DNA of 64,000 nt from Saccharopolyspora rhizosphaerae. Lineage in GTDB: Bacteria; Actinomycetota; Actinomycetes; Mycobacteriales; Pseudonocardiaceae. Below are positions 54,144-63,237 of this stretch, in pieces (the first letter of the stretch is position 1; each line of letters begins with the position of its first letter). The stretch covers positions 62,001 through 126,000 of the forward strand of contig NZ_RSAA01000005.1 of NCBI RefSeq assembly GCF_003931915.1, read 5' to 3'. Below the pieces are notes generated by a model. It was given only the letters and a program-made list of their open reading frames with translations, was not told the DNA's origin and ran no database searches. Both the position numbers and the translations under genes were made by a program.

Positions 54144-56024
54144 ATGGGTGCTTATGCGGAGAACTACCGGCGGAGCCTGGAGGACCGCGAAGGCTTCTGG
54201 CTCGACGCCGCGCAGGCGATCGACTGGGAGCGAGCACCGTCCCGAGCGCTGGACGACAGCGACGCGCCGATGTACCGCTGGTTCCCGGACGGCGAGCTCA
54301 ACACCTGCTTCAACGCCCTGGACCGGCACGTGCGCGACGGCAGGGGCGAGCAGCCGGCCCTGGTCTGGGACTCGGCGATGACCGAGGTGGTGCAGACCTG
54401 GACCTACCGGGAGCTGCTGGAGGCCGTCGCCCGCTTCGCGGGGGCGCTGCGCGCGCAGGGCGTGGGCCGGGGCGACCGCGTGGTGCTCTACCTGCCGATG
54501 ATCCCCGAGGCGGCGATCGCGATGCTCGCCTGCGCGCGGATCGGGGCGGTGCACTCGGTGGTCTTCGGCGGCTTCGCCCCCAAGGAGCTGGCGGCGCGCA
54601 TCGACGACGCCCTGCCGAAGGTCATCGTGGCGGCCTCCTGCGGGCTGGAGCCCAACCGGGTCGTGGAGTACAAGCCGATCGTCGACGAGGCGCTGCGGCA
54701 GACCGAGCACCAGCCGGACAAGGTGATCGTGCTGCAGCGGGACCAGGCGCAGGCCGAGCTCGGGCCGCGGGACGTCGACTGGCGGGACGCGCTGGCGGGC
54801 GCCGAACCAGCCGAGTGCGTGCCGGTCGCGGCCACCGACCCGCTCTACGTGCTCTACACCTCCGGCACGACCGGCAAGCCCAAGGGCGTGGTGCGCGACA
54901 ACGGCGGGCACGCGGTCGCGCTGCGCTGGTCGATGGCCAACATCTACGACATCGCCCCCGGGGAGGTCTTCTGGACCGCCTCCGACGTGGGCTGGGTGGT
55001 CGGCCACTCCTACATCGTCTACGCGCCGCTGCTGACCGGGGCCACGACGGTGGTCTACGAGGGCAAGCCGGTGGGCACCCCGGACGCCGGGGCGTTCTGG
55101 CGGGTCATCGCCCAGCACCGGGTGAAGGCGCTGTTCACCGCGCCGACCGCGCTGCGGGCGATCAAGCGGGTCGACCCGGAGGGGAAGCTGCTGGCCGAGC
55201 ACGACACCTCGTGCCTGGAGACGCTGTTCCTGGCCGGTGAGCGGCTGGACCCCGAGACCTACCACTGGGCCGCCGACGAGCTCGGCGTGCCGGTGATCGA
55301 CCACTGGTGGCAGACCGAGACCGGCTGGCCGATCTGCGCGAACCTGCGCGGGCTGGAACCGATGCCGGTCAAGGCGGGTTCGCCGACGGTGCCGGTGCCG
55401 GGCTACGAGGTCGAGGTGCTCGACCAGGCGGGGAACCCGCTCCCGCCGGAGACCGACGGCGCGATCTGCCTGAAGCTGCCGCTGCCACCCGGCACGCTGC
55501 CGACGCTGTGGGGCGACGACGAGCGGTTCCGCGAGTCCTACCTGTCGCGCTACGACGGCTACTACCTCACCGGCGACAACGGCTACCTCGACGCCGACGG
55601 CTACGTGTTCGTCATGGGCCGCACCGACGACGTGATCAACGTGGCCGGGCACCGGCTGTCGACCGGCTCGATGGAGGCCGTGCTGGCCGCGCACCCCGCG
55701 GTGGCCGAGTGCGCGGTGATCGGCGTGCACGACCAGCTGAAAGGCCAAGTGCCGCGCGGGTTCGTGGTGCTCAAGTCCGGTGTGGACATCTCCGAGGAGA
55801 AGCTGCGCGAGGATCTGGTCGCTGCGGTGCGCGACCAGATCGGCCCGGTGGCCGCGTTCCGCGACGTCGCGATCGTCAACGGACTGCCCAAGACCCGCTC
55901 GGGCAAGATCCTGCGCAAGTCGATGCGCGAGATCGCCGACCGCGGCGACACCGCCGTGCCCTCGACCATCGAGGACCCCTCGGTCCTCGACGAGCTACGC
56001 CCCTCCCTCCGCGGCAAGGGCTGA
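54144..56024 (+). CDS. prpE: Propionyl/acetyl-CoA synthetase (PrpE/Acs family)
   Basis: AMP-forming short-chain acyl-CoA synthetase of 626 aa. Landmarks are VVFGGFAPKELAARIDDALPKV, YTSGTTGKPKGVVRDNGGHAVAL, WTASDVGWVVGHSYIVYAPLL, HWWQTETGWPI, YYLTGDNGYLDADGYVFVMGRTDD and the catalytic Lys in TRSGKILRKSMRE, which deacetylase/acetyltransferase pairs often regulate. The AASCGLEPNRVVEYKP block favours the propionyl-CoA synthetase branch over Acs. ATG 54144 lies about ten bases after GGGAGG. It stands as a single gene ended by a strong hairpin. Confidence 0.88.
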   Translation: MGAYAENYRRSLEDREGFWLDAAQAIDWERAPSRALDDSDAPMYRWFPDGELNTCFNALDRHVRDGRGEQPALVWDSAMTEVVQTWTYRELLEAVARFAGALRAQGVGRGDRVVLYLPMIPEAAIAMLACARIGAVHSVVFGGFAPKELAARIDDALPKVIVAASCGLEPNRVVEYKPIVDEALRQTEHQPDKVIVLQRDQAQAELGPRDVDWRDALAGAEPAECVPVAATDPLYVLYTSGTTGKPKGVVRDNGGHAVALRWSMANIYDIAPGEVFWTASDVGWVVGHSYIVYAPLLTGATTVVYEGKPVGTPDAGAFWRVIAQHRVKALFTAPTALRAIKRVDPEGKLLAEHDTSCLETLFLAGERLDPETYHWAADELGVPVIDHWWQTETGWPICANLRGLEPMPVKAGSPTVPVPGYEVEVLDQAGNPLPPETDGAICLKLPLPPGTLPTLWGDDERFRESYLSRYDGYYLTGDNGYLDADGYVFVMGRTDDVINVAGHRLSTGSMEAVLAAHPAVAECAVIGVHDQLKGQVPRGFVVLKSGVDISEEKLREDLVAAVRDQIGPVAAFRDVAIVNGLPKTRSGKILRKSMREIADRGDTAVPSTIEDPSVLDELRPSLRGKG

Positions 56025-56063
56025 GCACTGGGCGGCGCACCCCCAAGGTGCGCCGCCCAGTGC
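56025..56063 (+). terminator. Strong terminator after the acyl-CoA synthetase
   Basis: GCACTGGGCGGCGCACC (56025-56041) pairs perfectly with GGTGCGCCGCCCAGTGC (56047-56063), 17 pairs around CCCAA, starting directly at the stop codon. Confidence 0.87.
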
Positions 56064-56135
56064 GCAACGCACAACCAGCCCCCCGGCGAAACCGCCGCCC
56101 TAGGAGTGCGATTCACCTCGCGCCACCCAGACCCC

Positions 56136-56185
56136 GGCGGCCCGCGGCGGCAGCCGCCTCTCCAGGTGCGGGACCCACCCGCACC
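56136..56185. repeat. REP-like direct repeat, unit 1
   Basis: A 50-base unit beginning GGCGGCCCGCGG and ending CCCGCACC. Its right end forms a hairpin (GGTGCGGG paired with CCCGCACC). It is repeated with two differences (one substitution, one base inserted) at 56199-56249. Confidence 0.75.
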
Positions 56186-56198
56186 ACCGCAAGTTCCA

Positions 56199-56249
56199 GG
56201 CGGCCCGCGGCGGCAGCCGCTTCTCCAGGTGCGGGACCCCACCCGCACC
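56199..56249. repeat. REP-like direct repeat, unit 2
   Basis: Second copy of the 50-base unit, 51 bases long, 13 bases after the first. It keeps the same hairpin-forming right end. A shorter, degenerate GC-rich piece follows (CCGCACCG near 56266), suggesting a third decayed unit. Confidence 0.75.
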
Positions 56250-56346
56250 GCGGCAGGTTCTGCCGCCCGCACCGCCACGCAGAACAAGCGCGGGTTCAAG
56301 AGGATGAGCAGTCCGATACGTCCGTTCGGCCTCTTCCCCTGGCGAA

Positions 56347-56362
56347 CGTGGTCTATACCTTT
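56347..56362. promoter_or_regulatory. dre-like site for DasR
   Basis: The core TGGTCTATACCT (56349-56360) matches the dre consensus TGGTCTAGACCA at 10 of 12 positions, and 12 of 16 over the full site. It lies 38-50 bases upstream of a hexosaminidase gene, a classical DasR target class. DasR represses until glucosamine-6-phosphate accumulates. Confidence 0.72.
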
Positions 56363-56397
56363 GTGTGCACCGTTCCCCCGAGAATGGAGCCACAACG

Positions 56398-57978
56398 ATG
56401 AGCGGACGACCCCGATCGAGGGCGGCGAGGGCCGGGGTGGCCATCGCCGCCGGAGCTCTGCTGGCCGCCGGTGCGGTGATCCCGGCGAGCGGTGAACCCG
56501 CGGCCTCGGCGCTGGACACCGTCGTGCCCGCGCCGGAATCGGTGCAGCCCGACCCGGAGTCCGAGTTCGAGCTGACCGAGCAGACCGCCGTCCTGGCGCC
56601 CGCCGAGGCGGCCGAGGTCGGCGAGTACCTGGCGGGCGTGCTGCGGCCCTCGACCGGTCTCCCGGTGCCGGTCAACCCCGCGATGCCCGGCACCGGTGAC
56701 ATCGCGCTGGCGCTGGACGGCGATGCGGATCTGGGCCCGGAGGGTTACCGGCTGCAGGTCACCGACGACGCCGTCACCCTGCGGGCGACCAGCACCGACG
56801 GCCTGTTCCACGGCGTGCAGACGTTGCGCCAACTGCTGCCGGCGAGCATCGAGAGCCCGAGCCCGCAGCCGGGGCCGTGGACGATGCCCGGCGGCGTGAT
56901 CACCGACAAGCCGCGGTTCGCGCACCGGTCCGCTCAGCTCGACCCGGCGCGGCACTTCTTCACCGTCGACATGGTCAAGCGCTACATCGACCAGGTCGCC
57001 AAGTACAAGGTCAACAAACTGCACCTGCACTTGACCGATGACCAGGGCTGGCGGCTGCAGATCAACAGCTGGCCGCGGCTGGCCGAGTTCGGCGGGCAGA
57101 CCGAGGTCGGTGGCACGCCGGGCGGGTACTACACGCAGCAGGAGTACACCGAGATCGTCAACTACGCCGCGTCGCGGCACATGACGGTCATCCCCGAGAT
57201 CGACATGCCGGGCCACACGAACGCCGCGCTGTCGTCGTACGCGGAGCTCAACTGCGACGGGGTGGCGCCGCCTCCCTACACCGGCATCGAGGTCGGCTTC
57301 AGCTCGCTGTGCGTGGGCAAGGACATCACCTACACCTTCGTCGAGGACGTCATCCGCGAGGTGGCGGCGCTGACCCCCGGCCCCTACCTGCACATCGGCG
57401 GCGACGAGGCGCACTCGACCACCGACGAGGACTACGTGGCCTTCATGTCGAAGGTGCTGCCACTGGTGGAGAAGTACGGCAAGAAGCCGCTCGGCTGGCA
57501 CGAGTACGGCAAGGCCGCGCCGCAGGGTGACGCGGTGCTGCAGTTCTGGGGCACCACTCCCGGCGACCCGCTGCTGAACGAGGCCGTCGCACGCGGCAAC
57601 AAGGTCCTCGCCTCGCCGGCGAACAAGACCTACCTGGACATGAAGTACGACGAGAACACGCCGCTGGGCCTGCAGTGGGCCGGCTTCATCGAGGTCGCCG
57701 ACGCCTACGGCTGGGACCCGGGCAGCTACCTGCAGGGCGTGCCGGAGGAAGCGGTCCTCGGCGTGGAGGCACCGATGTTCAGCGAGACCTTGGAGACCTC
57801 GCAGCACATCGAGTTCATGGCGTTCCCGCGCCTGCCCGCGCTCGCCGAGCTCGGCTGGTCGCCGAAGGCGGCCTTGAACTGGGAGTCCTTCAGGAACCGC
57901 CTGGCCGCCCACGGCCCGCGCTGGGAAGCCGCAGGCCAGGACTTCTACCGCAGCCCCCAGGTCCCCTGGGCCGACTAG
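56398..57978 (+). CDS. Secreted beta-N-acetylhexosaminidase, GH20
   Basis: Exported glycosidase of 526 aa that releases N-acetylglucosamine from chitobiose and related glycans. The signal peptide is MSGRPRSRAARAGVAIAAG and following hydrophobic residues. A GH20b domain (about 40-165) precedes the catalytic barrel. The catalytic pair is Asp336-Glu337 in HIGGDEAHST, and HLHLTDDQGWR and EIDMPGH are standard GH20 blocks. GGAG eight bases before ATG 56398 supports the start. The dre-like site upstream indicates control by DasR and N-acetylglucosamine metabolism. Confidence 0.93.
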   Translation: MSGRPRSRAARAGVAIAAGALLAAGAVIPASGEPAASALDTVVPAPESVQPDPESEFELTEQTAVLAPAEAAEVGEYLAGVLRPSTGLPVPVNPAMPGTGDIALALDGDADLGPEGYRLQVTDDAVTLRATSTDGLFHGVQTLRQLLPASIESPSPQPGPWTMPGGVITDKPRFAHRSAQLDPARHFFTVDMVKRYIDQVAKYKVNKLHLHLTDDQGWRLQINSWPRLAEFGGQTEVGGTPGGYYTQQEYTEIVNYAASRHMTVIPEIDMPGHTNAALSSYAELNCDGVAPPPYTGIEVGFSSLCVGKDITYTFVEDVIREVAALTPGPYLHIGGDEAHSTTDEDYVAFMSKVLPLVEKYGKKPLGWHEYGKAAPQGDAVLQFWGTTPGDPLLNEAVARGNKVLASPANKTYLDMKYDENTPLGLQWAGFIEVADAYGWDPGSYLQGVPEEAVLGVEAPMFSETLETSQHIEFMAFPRLPALAELGWSPKAALNWESFRNRLAAHGPRWEAAGQDFYRSPQVPWAD

Positions 57979-58383
57979 GACCCCTCACTTGAGCGAGGGA
58001 GGGGCGGACATGTCGCGGGACACGCCCACCCGTCCCTCGCACGGGTGCGACGAGTCCGCCGAACCCTGGGGCGGCGGACAAACCCGGGAGGACCGATCAC
58101 CGGCGTGATCCGCCCCCACCCCGGTTCCTCACCCCCACTCCGCCTGCAGGGATGTCGAACCTCTGTCGAGGTGTCGAAGCACGCGAGCGAAGCGTTCGTC
58201 GACTTCCGCCCACCCCGCGGGCTCCGAATCACGTTCCGCGCGAAGTGGGACCGCCGAAGTTCGGGGCCGACATTCGCGCGAGGTTCTCCGATCCCCACCC
58301 CGGGACCCGGGCCGGCACGCGTAGAGGCGTGAACGCGAGGGGTGGAACGACGTGCGGGAGTGGGGCCTGGGTGTGTCGTGGGC
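57979..58383. other. 405-base convergent intergenic region
   Basis: This lies between the stops of the hexosaminidase gene and the aryl carrier gene. No gene is seen. A hairpin at 58054-58079 is the best terminator candidate; the rest shows no clear repeat or motif. Confidence 0.5.
58054..58079. terminator. Possible bidirectional terminator
   Basis: GTCCGCCG (58054-58061) pairs with CGGCGGAC (58072-58079) around a 10-base loop, between convergent genes. It lies 75 bases after the hexosaminidase stop, so it is a weak call. Confidence 0.4.
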
Positions 58384-58626
58384 TCAGGGTTTGGTGCTCT
58401 TGGGTTCGAGGACCTTCCACCAGTCGGCGAGGGTGGGGCGTTCGGCGAGGTCGGCGAAGGTGACCTGGACGCCCTGCTTCCGCCACTGCTCGACCAGGGT
58501 CATGATGCGGACCGAGTCCAGGCCCCAGTCCAGGAGGTCTTCGTCGTCGCCGAGTTCGGCGGGGTCCTCGTAGAGCAGTTCGGCGACCTGCTCGCGGACC
58601 GCGTCGAGGGTGAGCTCTTCAGCCAT
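58384..58626 (-). CDS. Stand-alone aryl carrier protein for 2,3-dihydroxybenzoate
   Basis: Carrier of 80 aa. Ser38 in DLLDWGLDSVRIM is the phosphopantetheine site, and the DWGLDSVRIM form with WRKQG after it matches the aryl carrier domain of EntB/DhbB. In most bacteria that domain is fused to isochorismatase; here it is a separate gene 32 bases downstream of it. It would hold DHB loaded by the ligase at 59352 for a siderophore NRPS not present in this window. GAGGAG lies upstream of ATG 58626. Confidence 0.9.
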   Translation of the reverse strand: MAEELTLDAVREQVAELLYEDPAELGDDEDLLDWGLDSVRIMTLVEQWRKQGVQVTFADLAERPTLADWWKVLEPKSTKP

Positions 58627-58658
58627 GGTTCGGGTTGCTCCTCAGGAGGTGGTGGGGC

Positions 58659-59312
58659 TCAGGCGACTTCGGACGCCGGGGCGGTGAGGTCGCGGACGAG
58701 GTTGCGGGTGGTGTCCACGACGCCGCAGTTGCGGGCCGCGTAGGCGATGGCCATGTCGTGGTCGGCGCGGGAGAAGTCGGCGACCGCGTCGGCGACGAGG
58801 AACGCCTGCACCTCCTGCTGGAAGGCTTCCGAGGCGGTCATCAGACATCCGATGTGGGCGTAGATGCCGGTGATGATCAGCTGGTCGCGACCCCAGTCGT
58901 CCATCCGGGTGCGCAGGTCGGTGCGCTGGAAGGCGCTGTAGCGCCACTTGGTCAGCTGGACGTCACCGGCTCCGGGCGTCAGCTCGTCGATGATCTGCTC
59001 CATCGCCGGGTCGGCCACCCCCGGCCCCCACCACTCGAGCTGCAGCCCCCGCTGCGCGGGCGTCTGCCCGCCCGGCTGGGCGCAGTAGACCACCGGAACC
59101 CCTGCGGCGCGGGCACGTTCGCGCAGCAGCGCGATGTTGGGCACCACCTCGTTCAGCGGCTCGGCACCAGGGGTGAAGGCGTGGACGAAGTGCCGTTCCA
59201 TGTCGTGGATCAACAGCACCGCGCGGTCCGGTTCGGGTCGCCAGGCGACCTTGTTGGCGGGCAGCTCACCTGCCCGCGGAACGCTGTAGGGTGCGATGCT
59301 CGGAAGCGCCAC
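58659..59312 (-). CDS. dhbB: Isochorismatase
   Basis: Hydrolase of 217 aa that cuts isochorismate to 2,3-dihydro-2,3-dihydroxybenzoate and pyruvate. The active-site Asp is in LLIHDMERHFVHAF, the Lys in TKWRYSAF, and ITGIYAHIGCLMTA is the signature near the third catalytic position. The protein ends where the fused EntB type would continue into its carrier domain. The start is GTG 59312, with GGGGGAG just upstream. It is the fourth gene of the operon, 39 bases after the ligase stop. Confidence 0.92.
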   Translation of the reverse strand: MALPSIAPYSVPRAGELPANKVAWRPEPDRAVLLIHDMERHFVHAFTPGAEPLNEVVPNIALLRERARAAGVPVVYCAQPGGQTPAQRGLQLEWWGPGVADPAMEQIIDELTPGAGDVQLTKWRYSAFQRTDLRTRMDDWGRDQLIITGIYAHIGCLMTASEAFQQEVQAFLVADAVADFSRADHDMAIAYAARNCGVVDTTRNLVRDLTAPASEVA

Positions 59313-59351
59313 GGCTCCCCCTTCGTGCTCTCGTATCGCGGAAAGGCGGTG

Positions 59352-60977
<1,626 letters not shown>

Positions 60978-60989
60978 CGTCGGATCCCC

Positions 60990-62246
60990 TCAGACGGCTC
61001 GGTCCAGACCCATCGCGGTGAGCGCGGTGCGGAACTTCGCGGTGGTCTCGGCGAGTTCGTCGGCCGGGTCGGATCCGGGCACGATGCCTGCGCCGGCGAA
61101 CAGGCGCATCGCGTCGTCCTCGACCTCGGCGCAGCGGATGGCCACCACCCACTCGCCGTCACCGGCGGCGTCGCACCAGCCCACCATGCCCGCGTAGTAA
61201 CCGCGCTCGAACGGCTCCACCTCGGCGATGACGTCGCGCGCGCGGTCGATCGGGGTGCCGCAGACCGCGGGTGTCGGGTGGAGCGCGTCGGCGAGGTGCA
61301 GCGAGGTCGTCGAGCTGTCGCGCAGCTCGCCGGTGATCTCGGTGGCCAGGTGCCACATGGCGTTGGTGCCGACCACGGTCGGGGCCTGCGGCACGTGCAG
61401 GTCGGTGCACAGCGGGCTCAGCGCCTCGACCACGGCCTCCACCACCACGGCGTGCTCGCGGTGGTCCTTCTCGGAGGCGGCGAGTTCGGCGGCGCGGCGC
61501 TGGTCTTCGGCCGGATCGGCGCTGCGCGGCCGGGAGCCGGCCATCGGGTGGGAGCGGACTTCGTTGCCGCGGCGGGACACCAGGAGTTCTGGGCTGGCAC
61601 CGAGGAAGGTGCGCTCGAGCGGCGGGTGCGGGCCGTAGCTGTCGCGGGTGCCGTCCTCGCCGCGGCGCGGCAGGTCGACGGCGAAGGTGTAGCTGGACGG
61701 GTCGGCCATCGCCAGGTTGCGCAGCACCTCCTGGACGTCGATCGCCTCGTCCGAGGTCAGCTCGAGGCTGCGCGCGAGCACGGCCTTGGTGAGCTCGCCG
61801 TCGTCCATCCGCCGCAGGGTCCGCGCAACGCCGCGCTCGTACTCCTCCGGCGTGGGCACCGGGTGCACCGAGCAGGTCGGCGTGGACACCGGTTTCTGCT
61901 GCGGCACCAGCACGTTCAGCGGTTCGGCGCGCACGACCTCCTCCGGCATCACCAGGTGCGCGGGCAGGGTTCCGCCGAAGGGCACCGCACCGACGACCAT
62001 CGGGTTGCGGCGTCCGAACTCGATCGCGCCGTCGAGGAACTCCTGCATCCGCGCGGGCAGGTCGGTGCTCGCGCACATGGTCTTCGACATGGTCGCGGCC
62101 ACGCCGCGGGCGAGCAGCACGCCGCGCGGGCTGGAGAACAGGAAGGACCGGCCCTGCTCGTAGGCGGCCAGCAGGCGGGCAGCGGCGTCGTCGGCGAGCG
62201 CGTCGTCCACGGCGTCGATGCGCCCGTCGGTCTCGATCGTGGTCAT
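60990..62246 (-). CDS. dhbC: Isochorismate synthase
   Basis: Chorismate-using enzyme of 418 aa that makes isochorismate, the first committed step. Landmarks are TKAVLARSLEL, FLGASPELLVSRRGNEVRSHP with MAGSRPR, LHPTPAVCGTPIDRA and ERGYYAGMVGWCDAAG, all typical of the EntC/DhbC/MenF family. The GxPEL and TPAVCG blocks fit the siderophore-type EntC branch. ATG 62246 has AAGG six bases upstream. It lies 26 bases after the dehydrogenase stop. Confidence 0.93.
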   Translation of the reverse strand: MTTIETDGRIDAVDDALADDAAARLLAAYEQGRSFLFSSPRGVLLARGVAATMSKTMCASTDLPARMQEFLDGAIEFGRRNPMVVGAVPFGGTLPAHLVMPEEVVRAEPLNVLVPQQKPVSTPTCSVHPVPTPEEYERGVARTLRRMDDGELTKAVLARSLELTSDEAIDVQEVLRNLAMADPSSYTFAVDLPRRGEDGTRDSYGPHPPLERTFLGASPELLVSRRGNEVRSHPMAGSRPRSADPAEDQRRAAELAASEKDHREHAVVVEAVVEALSPLCTDLHVPQAPTVVGTNAMWHLATEITGELRDSSTTSLHLADALHPTPAVCGTPIDRARDVIAEVEPFERGYYAGMVGWCDAAGDGEWVVAIRCAEVEDDAMRLFAGAGIVPGSDPADELAETTAKFRTALTAMGLDRAV

Positions 62247-62272
62247 GACAACCTTTCGGCGGATCGCGGGTG

Positions 62273-63058
62273 TCAGGCGCGCAGCGTGGCGCCACCGTCG
62301 ACGTACAGGTCGTGCATCGTGATGTGCCCGGCCTCGTCGGGGGCGAGGAAGACGACGGCGTGGGCGATGTCCTCGGGGGTGGCGAGCTTGCGCAGTGGGA
62401 TGCCGGCCTTGTAGGTCTCCGGCGAGCCCGCGATGACCCGCTCCGGACCGCTGCCGTCGGTCCACATCCCGCGCTGCATCTCGGTGTCGGTGGAGCCGGG
62501 TGCGACGATGTTGCAGCGGATGCCGTGCTCGGCCAGTTCCAGGCCCAGCGACTTGGTGAACATCGTGGCGGCGGCCTTGGAGGCGGCGTAGGCGGCCATG
62601 GAGTGGCGCGGCACGCCCGCGGCGTTGGAGCCGACGGTGACGATGCAGCCGCGGCGCCGCGAGATCATGTGCCCGGAGACCTCCCGGCAGACGGTGAACA
62701 CGCCGGTGGTGTTGACGGCGAAGGTGCGCTGCCACTCGGCGTCGGTGATCTCCTGCACCGTGCCCACCTGCAGCACGCCGGCGACGTTGGCGAGCACGTC
62801 GATGGGCCCCTGCTCGGCCTCGACCCGCGTGACCACCTCGGCGACGGCTGCCGGGTCGGCGACGTCGGCGCGGTAGGCGCGCGCCCGGTGGCCTTCAGCC
62901 GCGAGCTTCTCGGCCGTCTCGGTCGCCTTCTCCCCGTCGCGGTCCACGGCCGCGACATCCGCGCCCAGCTCCGCGAACGCGCGTGCCACGGCGGCACCGA
63001 TCCCCTGACCGGCGCCGGTCACGAAGGCGACCTGGCCGCTGATCCCCGTCCGGTTCAT
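62273..63058 (-). CDS. dhbA: 2,3-dihydro-2,3-dihydroxybenzoate dehydrogenase
   Basis: SDR enzyme of 261 aa that oxidises the dihydrodiol to 2,3-dihydroxybenzoate with NAD+. The cofactor motif is [22 protein letters not shown] holds the structural Asn, and the catalytic Ser and Tyr-Lys are in [23 protein letters not shown]. The [10 protein letters not shown] block is characteristic of EntA/DhbA. It is the first gene of the operon, starting at ATG 63058 18 bases downstream of the first iron box. Confidence 0.94.
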   Translation of the reverse strand: MNRTGISGQVAFVTGAGQGIGAAVARAFAELGADVAAVDRDGEKATETAEKLAAEGHRARAYRADVADPAAVAEVVTRVEAEQGPIDVLANVAGVLQVGTVQEITDAEWQRTFAVNTTGVFTVCREVSGHMISRRRGCIVTVGSNAAGVPRHSMAAYAASKAAATMFTKSLGLELAEHGIRCNIVAPGSTDTEMQRGMWTDGSGPERVIAGSPETYKAGIPLRKLATPEDIAHAVVFLAPDEAGHITMHDLYVDGGATLRA

Positions 63059-63075
63059 CTCGCCCTTCACTTCAC

Positions 63076-63094
63076 TGAGGCTAGCCTAACCTTC
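63076..63094 (-). promoter_or_regulatory. Iron box (IdeR/DmdR type), proximal
   Basis: On the minus strand the 19-mer contains AGGTTAGGCTAGCCT and matches the consensus TTAGGTTAGGCTCACCTAA at 14 of 19 positions. It lies just upstream of dhbA, where Fe2+-bound repressor would block the dhb operon. Confidence 0.8.
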
Positions 63095-63095
63095 G

Positions 63096-63114
63096 TCAGG
63101 CGAGCCTGAGTTTA
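63096..63114 (-). promoter_or_regulatory. Iron box (IdeR/DmdR type), distal
   Basis: A second, weaker 19-mer (minus strand CTCAGGCTCGCCTGA core) matches the consensus at about 13 of 19 positions. It starts one base after the proximal box, so two repressor dimers could bind side by side on about two helical turns. Confidence 0.62.
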
Positions 63115-63237
63115 GAACATGAAGCGGACGCGGATCCCCCGCCGAAGAGGTGGCGTTGATCACCGGTGACGCGGCGTCATCGGGTGAACGCACTGCTCGC
63201 ACAGGAGCGGTCCCCCGGGGCGTCGGCGCACCTGCGC

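Larger units (their letters stand above)
56064..56397. other. 334-base region with two direct repeats and a dre-like site
   Basis: No gene is supported. It holds two nearly identical ~50-base units (56136-56185 and 56199-56249), each able to fold, and the probable DasR site upstream of the hexosaminidase gene. Confidence 0.6.
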
